64,000 nt of DNA, from contig NC_044923.1 of the NCBI RefSeq assembly GCF_003576645.1, forward strand, positions 19,124,453 through 19,188,452, written 5' to 3'. Positions 33,326 through 44,842 of this stretch are shown here, piece after piece; the first letter of the stretch is position 1, and each line of letters opens with the position of its first letter. The position numbers and the translations under genes are program-made. The notes under the pieces are model-generated. The model was not told the DNA's origin. It searched no databases and saw only the letters and a program-made list of their open reading frames with translations. This stretch comes from Ipomoea triloba (taxonomy: Eukaryota; Streptophyta; Magnoliopsida; Solanales; Convolvulaceae).

Positions 33326-34501
33326 GATACGATTAAGCCTGAACTCTCTGTTTCTAAGGAGTTTCAAGGACTCAATCTGGAAGTGAAAATGTGTGGTCAA
33401 GAGGAACAAGAGAAGAAATTATATTACATGTCGGTCACTCCAACCCTATTTGAGGAAATCAAATGAGCACAAGAAGAGGACAATTCGGTGGAGAGCATCA
33501 AGGAGAAGATGGTTGATGGAAAACATGGATCATTTGAACTACACCCGGATGGGAGTGTAAGATTCCAAGGTAGATGGATAATACCTAAAGGGTGTAAGAA
33601 GATAATGGAGCCGATAATGAAAGAAGGCCATTACACACCTTATTTAGTTCATCCTGGTGGGGATAAATTATATAAGGACTTGAAACAAAACTTTTGGTGG
33701 TCGGGCATGAAGAATGATGTGGCTGAATTTGTGGCTAGATGTTTGAACTATCAAGGGGTCAAGGCAGAAAGAAGCAAACCAAAGGGATTATTACAACCAT
33801 TAGAGATTCCGTAGTGGAAATGGGACTCAATCTCCATGGATTTCGTGGGAGGATTACCTAGAACCAAGGCGGGAAACGATCAAGTGTGGGTCATTGTTGA
33901 TCGACTGACCAAGACAGCGAGATTCATCCCAATGAACAAAACATGGTCAATGGAAAAGTTGGCAAGAGCCTATATTAAACACGTGGTTAAACACCACAGG
34001 GTAGCCCAAGACATCGTTTCAGATAGAGACTCACGATTTCTATCACGTTTTTGGGAAGCGTTACAAATGGCAATGGGCACTCAACTCAAACTGAGTACGG
34101 CTTTTCACCCTGCTACTGATGGCCAAACGGAGCGAACAATACAAACGTTGGAAGCTATGCTCAGAGGTTGTGTGCTCGATTTCCAGGGTTCATGGGACGA
34201 ATAGTTAGATTTAATAGAATTTTCATATAACAACAGCCACCATGCGAGTATAGGAATGGCTCCTTATGAGGCATTATATGGGCGAAGATGTCGAAGTCCT
34301 CTGTGTTGGGGCGACACAAGCGATGTCGTTACACTTGGACCTCAGTACCTACAAGAGACTATTGAGGCAATCAAGATAATTCGAGAGAGGATGAAAGTCG
34401 CGCAGGATCGACAAAAGTCGTATGCCGATTTGAAGCGACAGTTCACCGATTATCAAGTTGGGGAGAAGGTGTTACTGAAAGTCTCACCCACTAAATATCG
34501 A
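33326..34501 (+). pseudogene. Tekay-like pol fragment: integrase
   Basis: The fragment carries the RNase H/integrase linker (SVRFQGRWIIPKG), the integrase zinc region with one cysteine changed (CLNYQ where relatives have CXXC), and the core (SMDFVGGLPRT, VSDRDSRFLSRFW, DGQTERTIQTLEA for D, D, E). Stops lie at about 33463, 33812 and 34202. Homology ends at KVSPTK near 34500 and the sequence changes to AT-rich LTR-like DNA without integrase tail or chromodomain. Confidence 0.85.
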
Positions 34502-34918
34502 TTATGGATTGTGATGGACTATTACGAGAATTATTGGTTATGATGTGATTAATAATGAGGTTAGATTGATATTAATGATGGATTAACAGTGGAGTTCAGG
34601 AGGTAATTAAGCTCTAATTATAGCGATTAAGGACTGCGGATAGTTATTAAGGTTTAATGAATAGATGAATAGATTGAATGGTAATTAGGATACTATCAAC
34701 GGGTGACTAATTATTTGAAGAATTAATCCTTTGGGATTTAGTTGAGAATTGGAAATCTCTCTATTGGTGAATAAGTTGTGATTTAAATGAATTTAAGTAA
34801 TGATAACATTATGATATATATTGAGGAAAGTGTTATATGGAAATAATGAGATAAAGATTGTATATGATGAATCTTGGGAAAATAGTTGTTGAACGATTTT
34901 GGATTATGGTTAGGCAAT

Positions 34919-35003
34919 GACTTTACCTCAAGTTATGATCTAATGGTGTTGATCATGGTGNGACTTTACCTCAAGTTATGATCTAATGGTGTTGATCATG
35001 GTG
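34919..35003 (+). repeat. 42-bp duplication flanking a single N
   Basis: The same 42 bp occupy 34919-34960 and 34962-35003 with one N between. This is direct evidence that such duplications are unmerged contig ends. Confidence 0.95.
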
Positions 35004-35135
35004 GAAGTTATTGATGACGATAGTGACAAGAACAACTATCTATTATTAGTTAATGGTGGAAACATGATTATGGATCACCGATGATGATTGGATTGTAAGA
35101 TGAACTGAGATTCATGATAAGGAATAAGTATTGGG

Positions 35136-35140
35136 AATGC
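35136..35140 (+). repeat. Target-site duplication of copia copy 3, left
   Basis: AATGC immediately before the LTR start at 35141, matched by AATGC at 48780-48784. Confidence 0.85.
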
Positions 35141-36833
35141 TGTTAGGAACATAATGTATTAGGTTTTGATGATACCAAAATGTATTTTAGAATCCCCTAA
35201 GTCTCGAAAGATAGGAATCAATGTAAGTTCGACAAGTAAACTAAGAGCGAAAATACAACCGGGTAACTTGAGCTCAACTCGGAAAATATTTAAGCTTAAG
35301 GTAAACTTGTGTGAACATCTTAGAAAGTCTCGTGTTGTAATCCTATAGATAGATCAGAAGAAGGCACGGGACAACACTGGAGGAATAAGGGTCTGCGAGA
35401 CATCAACTAAGTCTCGAGACATAAGCAGAGTCCGAGAGACAGGATCTNTCGAGACATAAGCAGAGTTCGAGAGATAGATCTCTCGATACATGGGGATCAA
35501 GACATCAAACAATCGAGACATCAATCTTGGTCTCGATAAACTGACATTTCTCCAAAAGGCTGAATGATGGTCAGGAAGCATGAATAAAGTTTGGAGAAGA
35601 AGAATATCATGGAGATAAAATATTAAGGAGGTTCCAGAAGTGGATGCCACATCAGAATTCCACAACAAATGGATAGAAGGTGCACTAATCCAAAGTCAGT
35701 CTTATTCCCTAAAACGAGGATCAATGTGAATTTAAAAAGAGTAACTTTTACCAAAAGTAGCAAGTGGAGCATGGACTCAAGAAAGTGGATTATGGAATAT
35801 CCACTACCAAACAAAAGGTTCAAGTTACAAGACCACCACTCCATGAAAAATGCTGAAAAGATGCAAGTCCCATACACAGCATGGGAGACAAATTTCAAAC
35901 GGAATAATTTTCCCCCCAACGGAATTATTCCTTAACTCTCATATAAAAAGGACGTGAAGACACAAGTTCAAAAAAGGGGGAAGTTTCGTAAGAGGTTGGT
36001 TCATTCGAAAATCTTAAGAGGTGTCTGCTTAGAACATTCAAAAGTGCAAGTGCTCAACTTGGAATATCATCCTGATATTCAAAACAGCAAGAAAAACACA
36101 TCTTAGTGTTTGAGAGAGTTACAAAGCTTAAACTGCTATACATCTAGAAGGTGACCGAAGCTGCCCTACATCGACGTTGATACAACGATAGCTTCTGGTC
36201 AGATTGGAGCTTGTTACACTCAACTGTGACAACCAAAGGTCCTTGCTTTGGATTAAGCAAGAAGAGGCGGAGTAACCTGGCAGCTGTCTAGTGAAGATCC
36301 TGAGGCTTGAGGCGGGCTTGGTGATCAAAGCTCAAGTGCTCGAGAGGTGGAGTAACTGGAAGCGGGGAGAAAAACCTGAGGAGAGGCGGAGTAACCTGGG
36401 AGCTGTCTTGTGAAGATCCTGAGGCTTGAGGCGGGCTTGGTGATCAAAGCTCAAGTGCTCGATAGGTGGAGTAACAAGAAGCGGGGCGAAAAACCTGAGG
36501 CTTGAGGCGGGCTTCGTGATCAAAGCTCAAGCGCTCGATATTGTACTAAAAAGGGAAGTTTTAGTGCAATCCTTCTAGGGAGTTTCTGGAAGAAGAGTGG
36601 ACGTAGGAGGGTTGGCCAAACCACTTAAAAATCTCTCGCTACCTAACTCTTGAACTGCACTGCATATAACCGCACCTCTCGAACTAACTCAAACTCGTGC
36701 TAACTAAAAGGGGATAACTTTTCCGCTGCGCATAAAACTTTGTCTTCATCTTGTGAGGTATCGGACCTAAACCTCCTAAGTCCAATACACACGAGAAGTC
36801 GAAAAAGATTTGCAAAATCTTATACAAGTCTAT
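35141..36833 (+). repeat. Copia 5' LTR of copy 3 (3' end truncated)
   Basis: Aligns with 29032-30804 and has the three-unit GAGGCTTGAGGCGGGCTT array (36300-36540). An N at 35448 sits where one repeat of the GAGACATAAGCAGAG hairpin region is missing. Homology stops at ACAAGTCTAT and is followed within a few bases by integrase. Confidence 0.88.
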
Positions 36834-36840
36834 AAACCTT

Positions 36841-38911
36841 ATCGAGAGCTACTGCAACGAAAACGGTATTCATCATCAGTTGTCAGCTGCTCGAACGCCT
36901 CAACAGAACGGAGTTGCTGAAAGAAGGAACAGAACTCTCAAGGAAGCCGCAAGGACCATGCTCTCGCAAGCTAACATATCTCAAGGATTTTGGGCAGAAG
37001 CAATCAACACAGCGTGCTATACCCAAAATCGGTCCTTGATCGTGAAAGGAGTTGGAAAGACTCCATATGAGTTGTGGAATGGAAGGAAACCGAATGTAAG
37101 CTACTTCCACACATTCGGGTGCAAATGCTATGTCCACAACAATGAGAAGACTCAGCTAAGAACTTTTGATGAAAAGGCAGATGATGGAGTATTTCTGGGA
37201 TACTCATCAACCAGTAAAGCTTTCAGAGTCTTCAACAAGCGAAGGTTGGTGGTTGAAGAATCCATACATGTCTCTTTTGATGATAGAGCATCAACAGATC
37301 AACCATCAAAGTCAATGGAAGCAGCTGAGGAAGCTCAGTCGGAGTCAATCGAGAGATTAGACTCACCTCTCGATGGGAAGAAACCGATAGTTCGAGACGT
37401 AGCGGAACTCCCGTCAGAATCAGATGATGAAGAGCCTACCAAGAAGAAAGCTCCTGAGTCAGTTGATCCGATCCAGATCATAGATGCTCAACCCACATCT
37501 CAACCTTCAACGGAAGTGTCAACTGAGGGGCCACAACCCGACCTAAGATGGCTGAGAAGTCACCCTGCTGATCAAGTGATTGGAGATGTACGTGACAGAG
37601 TTCGGACCAGATCAGCATACAGAGAAAGCATGTTTGCTTGCTTTCTATCTCAAATTGAGCCTAAGGTGATCGATGAGGCTCTATGAGATCCAGATTGGGT
37701 ACAAGCCATGCAAGAGGAACTTCATCAGTTTGAACGGAACGATGTTTGGGAACTAGTTCCGAGACCTCATCATCAGAATGTCATTGGTACAAAGTGGGTT
37801 TTCAGAAACAAGATGAATGAGGATGGAGTTATTGTTAGGAACAAGGCCAGACTTGTTGCCAAAGGCTATTGTCAGGAGGAAGGAATAGATTTTGATGAAA
37901 CCTTCGCTCCAGTGCCACGTCTCGAAGCCATACGCATCTTTCTCGCATATGCCGCCTTCAAAGACTTTAAAGTATATCAAATGGATGTCAAGAGCGCTTT
38001 TCTGAACGGACTTCTCGAAGACGAGGTGTACGTTGAACAACCTCCGGGTTTCTTGAAGGACGTGGGAGCTGTCAAAGTATACAAGTTGAAGAAGGCACTT
38101 TACGGCTTAAAACAAGCTCCGAGAGCTTGGTATGACACCTTATCCTCTTTTCTACTTCAGTGTGGGTTCACCAAAGGCCTAGTGGACAAAACATTGTTTA
38201 GAATTAAGGATGAGGATCACATCTTATTGGTGCAAATCTATGTGGACGATATCATTTTTGGAAGCACCAATCCAGACTTGTGCGAGAAGTTCTCCAGGTT
38301 GATGAAAGGGAAGTTCGAGATGAGCATGATGGGAGAACTCAACTACTTCCTTGGATTACAAGTGAGACAGCTTAAGGAAGGTATCTTCATCAATCAGGAG
38401 AAATACACCAAGGATCTACTCAGAAAATACAACATAGAAGGGAAATCCTCAGTCAAAGTACCCATGGGAACCTCTCTACGTATCGATGTCGACAGTGAAG
38501 GTCGAGAGGTCGATCAAACTACATATCGAGGTATCATCGGATCTCTTCTTTATTTAACTGCTAGTAGACCAGATATATCCTTTGCAGTAGGTGTATGTGC
38601 TAGATTTCAGGCAAGTCCTAAGGAAAGTCACTTAAATGCATCTAAAAAGATCCTTAGATACCTCAAAGGGACGCAAAGTGTTGGACTTTGGTATTCGAGA
38701 GGTGGATCTTTCGAACTTATGGGTTATTCAGATGCGGACTTTGCCGGTTGTAAAATAGATCGAAAGAGCACATCAGGGACATGTCAGTTTCTAGGTGGAA
38801 GACTTGTCTCATGGTTTAGCAAGAAACAGCATTCGATAGCTACAAGCACCGCTGAGGCAGAATATGTAGCAGCTGGAAGTTGCTGTGCTCAGGTTTTATG
38901 GATGAAGCAAC
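36841..38911 (+). pseudogene. pol: Copia pol, copy 3 (integrase end, RT, RNase H start)
   Basis: Starts inside integrase before TPQQNGVAERRNRT (catalytic E). A TGA at 37684-37686 replaces the TGT of copy 2. RT is complete: [47 protein letters not shown] and the IYVDD active site near 38240. RNase H runs through [10 protein letters not shown] and TAEAEY and stops at LWMKQQ, where chromovirus gag sequence begins. It is the best RT copy in the window. Without the stop and the insertion it would read through. Confidence 0.9.
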
Positions 38912-38912
38912 A

Positions 38913-39041
38913 GGTAGCGGGGGTAGCCGGCCAGGTGGAGGCCAAGAGCAGCAGGCTAGGCCGCAGCAGAAGAAGATCTTTGTGATGGGCCGCACCCAAG
39001 CCGAGGCGAGTGGGCTTGAAGAAGGTAACCCCCGAGTTTAA
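38913..39041 (+). CDS. gag: Chromovirus-type gag C-terminal fragment
   Basis: 43 codons including the TAA stop. It contains a glycine-rich stretch then [15 protein letters not shown], the same block and near-identical stop position as the minus copy at 32654. It is fused to copia RNase H at its left edge. The shared stop shortly after this block is the main evidence that gag of this family ends without reading into protease. Confidence 0.7.
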   Translation, partial: GSGGSRPGGGQEQQARPQQKKIFVMGRTQAEASGLEEGNPRV

Positions 39042-39843
39042 TCTTTTAGTTGCGTGGTCTAAGTGCTTTCCGAGTTTTCCGTTAAGTGTTTTAGTTAGTC
39101 GAACCGTTAAGTGAACCTTAGGCGACCTTTCGATAGTTAGGGAGCTTTAGGTAACGTTTCGTTAAGGGTTTGAAGACTCGGTTTTATGTTAAGTGGTTGG
39201 ATCGTTCGTGAAGACAAAACAAAGGAGCAAGATGCAAAGGAAAGGAAAAAGGAGCCTAAAGACCTAGCTAATGTCCACAAGGGGACTCGAATCCGCGCCT
39301 AACGCATAGCAACAAAGGAACCACGCCAACCAGCTACAATGATCCGTAGTGTTCCAGTCGCAAGACTCTGCTTTTATTTCTAACGTTCAAGTGGTGACCA
39401 TGCGGTTGGGAGGAACGGATCAAAGGGCTCCGTGGGAGCGCTCCGCGAGCACGTGCGGAGCAAGATAACGGTGGAACGTGTTCCGTCAGAGAGCTCCGCC
39501 GAGGAGAGCGTAGCAGTGAAGCGGCCCGAAGCCTTCCGCGAGCGTGGTCAGCACGGTCGAGGGTGCATGCGTCTTTTCCAGTTTTAAGCGAGATAACCCT
39601 AACCCTCCCCGTCTTTCCTCTCCGCTACATTCTTTTTCTTCTTCCCGCAAATAGAGAGCAAACGGCAGCAGAACGCCCAGGTCCGCCGATCTTGTCCGCC
39701 AAGTCCGCGACTCCTCTTTCGGCGACAGCAACAGCGCACGCACACCCGTCAACCCGGTCCGCAAGTTTCCGCAAGGGGTCCGCAGTTTGAGCATTGTCGA
39801 TCTAGTTCACGGCAGCCAAGTTCGATCCTCAACAACCACGACA
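39042..39843 (+). other. Spacer between gag and accessory ORF (plus copy)
   Basis: No gene is supported. A tRNA-like segment antisense to the element lies at 39283-39345 (CGAATCC and GCCAACCAGC on the plus strand). A GC-rich stretch with repeated CTCCGC elements runs 39410-39560, and a pyrimidine-rich leader precedes the ATG at 39844. Confidence 0.5.
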
Positions 39844-41100
39844 ATGTCAAAAAGAAATCAAGCCGAGGTAGGAGAAGGCTCGAGCAACATTCGCTACAAC
39901 ATAATCGATGGTAAAGCTCTTGACCCGCTACACTTTTCGCCCGAAATTGTGAACATGCTAAATTTTCAAGGTTTATTGAATGTGTTCTTGCGAATCGAGA
40001 ATGTGGTGTATCCCAACTTGGTCAACCAATTTTATCAGAATACGAAGGTTAAGACTACTAACCAAGTGCCCGTGCTCACTTCGATAGTGAAGGGCATAAG
40101 GATTTCGTTTGACCCGCCTAAGTTGGCTAGGTGGCTTAACTTGCCGTTGGGAGGTGTTAATGAGTATGAGCGTAATGCATGGGTTGAGACGCAAGAGGTG
40201 GGCTTCCGTGATTACTTGAGGTACATGTTGGGGCCGAATGAGAACGTTGCTTTGGATACACGCCCCGATAAGCACAATCTGACGGGTGAACAGAGGATTC
40301 TGACGCTGTTGGTTGGGGAGAGTTTGTTGCCTAATCGGAACAACAGCCGACAGGTTACAGCCATAGAGTGCGCCTTTGCGTACTTTCTGAAGCACCGAGT
40401 GAAGTTCGACTTGCCTACCCTGATGATCTTGCACATGGATTTCTGCAAGACAGTTAAGAGGCGCAACCGACCTTATGGAATGGTTCTGAGTTGGTTATTC
40501 CAGAAGAAGAGGGTCAACGTCACTGGAGAGTTAGCAAGGCAGCCAGTTCACAGCGCGTTCAATGCGCCGAGTCTGCAGTTTTCTGGGCTGTTTCAAGTGG
40601 AGGGGAACGAGTATATCACCGCTCATGAGCTGAGTAGGATGCCAGCCGCCGAGAGCAGAGAGCTGATCGAGCGTTATCGCATTCCACATAAGAGGTTGCG
40701 AGGTTTAGTCGAGCCTCAGCAGGCTGAGCAGGCAGGTGGTGATGAGGAAGATGATGAGTCTGAAGAAGAGGCCGAAGAAGAAGAACGAGTGGGTGAGGCT
40801 GACCGAGAGCACCGAAGGAAGGAGCAGCACGATCCCTTGGCTCCTACGCCACCAGTTGGCCCCGTACTCCGACAGCTGCAGGAGATGCAGCGTATGGTTG
40901 AGGCGAGGTTCGATTCGCTAGATTTGAGAGTGGATCGCGGCTTCCAGCGTCTGGGCTTCATCGAGAACAAGCTTGGCATTGAAGTGCCACCGGAGTATCT
41001 ACCGTCTTATCAGCAGCAGTATCCCTATCCTTACCCGTACCCTTATCCTTATCCACCCCACGGTCCCAGCAATTCTTCTCAGGGAGGCCAACCAGGTTAG
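39844..41100 (+). CDS. Accessory ORF of the pol-less element, intact copy
   Basis: 418 codons from ATG 39844 (MSKRNQAEVGEG). This start matches the minus copy; an upstream in-frame extension to 39787 lacks support. Domain 1 (to about residue 300) contains HFSPEIVNMLNF, VNQFYQNTKVK, VKGIRISFDPPKLARWLNLP, GEQRILTLLVGESLLPNRNN and IPHKRLRGL. Then follow an acidic linker (EEDDESEEEAEEEE), a predicted coiled coil (LRQLQEMQRMVEARFDSLDL) and a tyrosine-proline repeat tail. No signal peptide or membrane helix is visible. It looks like the plant transposon protein type seen 3' of pol in Athila elements. Function is unknown. It is one of the few uninterrupted long ORFs here, so it may be under constraint. 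Confidence 0.75.
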   Translation: MSKRNQAEVGEGSSNIRYNIIDGKALDPLHFSPEIVNMLNFQGLLNVFLRIENVVYPNLVNQFYQNTKVKTTNQVPVLTSIVKGIRISFDPPKLARWLNLPLGGVNEYERNAWVETQEVGFRDYLRYMLGPNENVALDTRPDKHNLTGEQRILTLLVGESLLPNRNNSRQVTAIECAFAYFLKHRVKFDLPTLMILHMDFCKTVKRRNRPYGMVLSWLFQKKRVNVTGELARQPVHSAFNAPSLQFSGLFQVEGNEYITAHELSRMPAAESRELIERYRIPHKRLRGLVEPQQAEQAGGDEEDDESEEEAEEEERVGEADREHRRKEQHDPLAPTPPVGPVLRQLQEMQRMVEARFDSLDLRVDRGFQRLGFIENKLGIEVPPEYLPSYQQQYPYPYPYPYPYPPHGPSNSSQGGQPG

Positions 41101-41401
41101 TTAATAGTTTTCTCGTTAGTGTTAGCTCCGTAGTAGAAATCCGGTAGTATAGATAAGTAGTTTAGTTTATGTCTGTTTTGCATGCTAGTTTGGGTTGGGT
41201 AAGTTATGAGTTTAGATTGTTAGAAGTGTTAGTATGTTCTTGAGTTTAGTTGCATGTTAGTGTGTTTGTGAGTTTAGGAGTTGTTGAGCAATCGTTCTTT
41301 TCGAATCTTCCGTTGAATCTTCGTTTCCTTTGAATCGTGTCGTTTCAAGTTCCCGTTAGCTTTGAGCTTCGGGGACGAAGCTCCTTTTAAGGGGGGTAGA
41401 G
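41101..41401 (+). other. 3' UTR and polypurine tract of the pol-less element
   Basis: Non-coding, ending in TTCGGGGACGAAGCTCC and TTTTAAGGGGGGTAGAG (tract about 41384-41401) directly before the LTR. The same string in reverse complement is at 61608-61650 beside another LTR. Confidence 0.75.
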
Positions 41402-43980
41402 TGTAACACCCCGTAAATTCGTTCAAGCCTTTCGATTCATTAATTAATTCCTTGGGCAATTTAATTACTCTAATTGGGCTAATTCTTTCAATTTAATATA
41501 TATACTTATATATATATATATATATATATTCATGAGCCTAATTTAATTATTCTAATCAAGAGCCCAATTAATTGAATTATTCTTGTAAGGGATTTTTATT
41601 CAATTTGGATCCTTACAATAGTTGTAATTAAATATTCCTACAAGCCCAACTTATTGATCTTATATTATATAATGTTCCTAAGACATTTCTATGGGCTTCC
41701 TTGATTCTAATTCCTATATTAATTATAAGGGGTGAATTCATTAGCCCAATTTGCTAGTCTTGTATATATATAATTAATTCTTGTAGCCATCATATTATAT
41801 ACTTAAGCCCAACTCATATTAAAGTCTTACACCCTAAATATTGTATGTATTCTTAGTATATATTTTAGAAGATCAAAACCCCTAAAAGTTTTCACTCCTC
41901 TTCCTCCCTCCCTATCACTTACACGCCATTTTCCATTCCTCTTGCACCAAAATTTGATCTCCATTTCCCTACAAGTTTTCAAGTAAAGATTGCTCTTTTA
42001 TGTTTGCTTAGGAGTGGGTAAGTTCATCTAGCTAAGAATCCATCTTGTATTTTGTGTTTTTGATAGTCTTTTAAGCATATTCTTATAATGTTCTTTTAGG
42101 GTTCTTTGGGTAAAAGATGATCAAGGTGAAGGTGGGGCTTTGTGATCTTGCTTAGGGCTTGTTGGAGTTGGAGAAAGCTACTCAAGGTAACCACTATGTC
42201 CATCAAAACTATTTTTATTCACTCCTAATCTATATGATGTTCTTGGTGTTGGAAATCCTGAAAATTCCTTGTGATTAGCCTATTTTGTTGAATCTATTTG
42301 TTGGATTTCATCTTGATCTTTTGCCTAGTGTTGTATGATCATTGATGGTTTGGATTTCCATGTTTTTGGCCTCTAATTTGGATGAAATGTTGATGTATCT
42401 GGTCTGATTTTACCCTCTGGAAACAATTTCTTCGTGTCTGCTTTGCATTCTGGAACTGGGAGTTGAAGTTGACCTTGCGGAGGTCCTCGGCGGTACAATG
42501 TAATCCGCCGGGGAGTTCCGCAAGGCCAAGACGGTTGGGTTGAACGGGAGATGGTGTTCCGTTGAGGAGGACCGCCTCCTTCTTGCGGAGGAGTGCGGCG
42601 GAGGGCTGAGATCCGTTGATGTGTTCCGCAAGGTCTCTAGGAATCTGCTTCCAGAGACTGTTTTGTGATGTTGTTGTCTGTTGTTTCTCCTTTGTTTCTG
42701 ATCATGGTTGGATTTTTTTGTGGAGTATTTTGCCATGTCCTTGGAGTATTCATCCATGCCTTTCGTTGGGTATTTATTACCTTGTCTTGGAGATTATTCA
42801 TGTCTTTAGTTCCCTTTTGGTACTCTTGGTATATTGATTCTTGATATTCATATTACCTGGGAGTTTGTTTGTGTTCATAGATGAGATGAACACTTTGTTT
42901 GGTTGTTTTGGGCTGAGGTTGGAGTATGAGTATGTGATGTTGGTTTGTTGGTATCATTGGAGTTTGTTGGGTGAACTATATGTGCTACTATTGTTTGTAT
43001 TCGGGTTCATTACCCCTGTGATTGGGTTCATTACCCCCGTGATTGGGTCGATGACCCCTGTGATTGGACTTAGGTCCCTGTGACTGGACTACGGTCCCTG
43101 TGATTGGGCTCATTACCCCGTGATTGGGTTCATTACCCCCGTGATTGGGTCGATTCACCCCTGTGATTGGACTTCGGTCCCCGTGATTGGGTTTTTACCC
43201 CTGTGTACTCGGCTTTTGTTTGGGGTCGGGTTCGATACGATGATTGGTGTGAGGGTTGGTGGTTGGTGTTGGGTTTTCCTTTCGGTTCTTTGGTTATGAG
43301 TCCTTGTTTATTCTGTTGATATCTCGTTGTTCTCAATTATGATTGATTGTTCCTTATGATTGTGTTCAGTTGGTATCTCGTTTGTGGATTCGTTATATAT
43401 ATATATATTCCTTGTTGGATATTGGCTTCGTTTGGATGAGTCTTGGTTCGTGATTCGTTCAGTTTATCATTGTTGAGTATCCGATTTAAACTATTGAACA
43501 GTTTGTTGGTGTTTATATTCTATATGGGTGTGTAAACCTATTTACAAACTTATATGTATATCTATACTTCCTTGCGGGTGTGAATGGTGGTTACTTAGCA
43601 GTCTTTTGCTAATGGTTCTTTGTGTGTTTTCCAGGTTTGCCTTAAAGTCTTTGCGTGAGCGCGATAGAGATACACCCGTATGAGGAGGCTTAGATACTGG
43701 TTATGTTTTTAGATTTATGCTTTGGCCTGTGAGCCATTTGAGACTTTATAAACTCTTGACTAGTGTTTGGATGTTTTGAGACTTGACTTGAAGATTATCG
43801 TTTATACAGTTCAGCTTTTATGGTTAGCCTGTGCATCTAGGCTGTGTTATCTTACCTAGATGTGGCATGACGCCCCTTAGGTTTTAAATTCGCTTCCGCT
43901 ATGTTCTGTTTGGTTGAGTTAGGCAGCTGTTGTGTTGAGATTTTATCTATCTCAGCCTGTGTGAGGTTGGGGGTGTCACA
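41402..43980 (+). repeat. LTR of the pol-less element, 2579 bp
   Basis: TGTAACACCCCGTAAATT to GGGGGTGTCACA. No gene inside. It contains a TA dinucleotide run (about 41500-41530), a GC-rich stretch (42470-42620) and an about 20-bp minisatellite around GTGATTGGGTTCATTACCCC (43005-43205, roughly ten units). The same LTR family occurs as a solo LTR at 52547-54903 and as a 3' LTR at 59690-61607, both on the minus strand. Confidence 0.88.
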
Positions 43981-44222
43981 CTGATAATCCAAGCAAGCAT
44001 CCTATTCCCATCCAAGGTGAATGGATCCCCAAATGCGAGGAGATCCACAACGATGGGATACTGGAGTCAGGAGAAGAGTCTTGCACAAGTGGGACTCCTA
44101 CCGCTGCACATTCTGGAAAAGGACCTCCCTCAACCAAATGGAGAACCAAGGGAAAGGGAGATGAAGCCTGTGAGGAAGGCAGCAGCGGAGAGAAGAACAA
44201 GAAGAGGAATAGCCACCTCTAG
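43981..44222 (+). CDS. Small hydrophilic ORF between pol and ORF2, copy 3 (5'-truncated)
   Basis: Continues the copia sequence after the nested element and matches 2881-3122 of copy 1 with scattered changes. The same frame stays open to a TAG at the same point. The 5' half was lost at the insertion. Confidence 0.35.
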
Positions 44223-44555
44223 TTCTGTTATTGGGAGAAATAGGACTTTAGATGACTAGTTCCTGTTCTAACGATAGATTCCTATTAGGCTATCCAAGGC
44301 CAAACAAAAGTTTCTATGGAATCTAATAGGATATTGATTCACATGTAATGTTTTCGAAAATCACTAAATGAACTTAAGGAAATGTTCCAAGTGATATCTT
44401 TTGATGAATCAATCTTGTCTCCGTATCGCAATCTGTGTTCGAAAGGTAGTTCGAGAGGTACATGTTCAGTTTGCCTTTTTGTGTTATGTCTCGAAGAAGG
44501 GTAGTTCGAGAAATCACTTCGAAAGATATCAAACTGACTATCTACGTATCTCTAA

Positions 44556-44690
44556 ATGGAGGAATAAGGAGGGTTAGGGATCGATCACTCAGGGGGAAGA
44601 TCCTTAACCACAGGAATGCTTAGATGGAGGAATAAGGAGGTTTAGGGATCAATCACTCAGGGGGAAGATCCTTAAACTAGCAAAGTCGAG
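44556..44690 (+). repeat. 68-bp tandem repeat, two units
   Basis: Units begin at 44556 and 44624, homologous to 3459-3648 of copy 1 with one unit fewer. Confidence 0.88.
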
Positions 44691-44767
44691 AGTTTACCTT
44701 CGAGAGGTAAAACTAATGAGCTCAACGGATATATGTGGAATGGCTAACTTTGGGCATTAATGTTAGC

Positions 44768-44842
44768 CACGTGGTCTTCGGTTACTGACGGTTTTCCGCT
44801 CTTAAAGGCATTATCTTGATAAGTGGGAGCATGCTTATATAA
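44768..44842 (+). promoter_or_regulatory. Candidate internal promoter for ORF2, copy 3
   Basis: CACGTG at 44768-44773 and TATATAA at 44836-44842, with the ATG at 45143. Spacings of 68 and 307 bp equal those of copies 1 and 2. Confidence 0.5.

Larger units (their letters stand above)
34502..35140 (+). repeat. AT-rich chromovirus LTR segment, left of copia copy 3
   Basis: No gene is seen. It is contiguous with 48785-50191 once the copia insertion is removed, as the AATGC repeats show, and that part ends with the LTR terminus GGGGTGTTACA. It contains a 42-bp duplication around a single N at 34961. Confidence 0.5.
38912..43980 (+). mobile_element. Non-autonomous chromovirus relative: gag end, accessory ORF, 3' LTR (plus copy)
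   Basis: 5'-truncated insertion in copia RNase H. It holds the gag C-terminus (38913-39041), spacer, accessory ORF (39844-41100), polypurine tract and 3' LTR (41402-43980). About 600 bp of the host copia are missing at the site, so it is not a clean insertion. No RT or integrase is present, as in the minus copy. Confidence 0.7.

Noticed and set aside
42616..43083. Hydrophobic ORFs near 42616-43083 as membrane protein genes
   Set aside because: They lie in a T-rich LTR, lack family features, and the homologous LTRs at 52547 and 59690 do not keep them open.
43005..43205. CRISPR-like array
   Set aside because: Contiguous 20-bp minisatellite with no unique spacers, inside a plant LTR.
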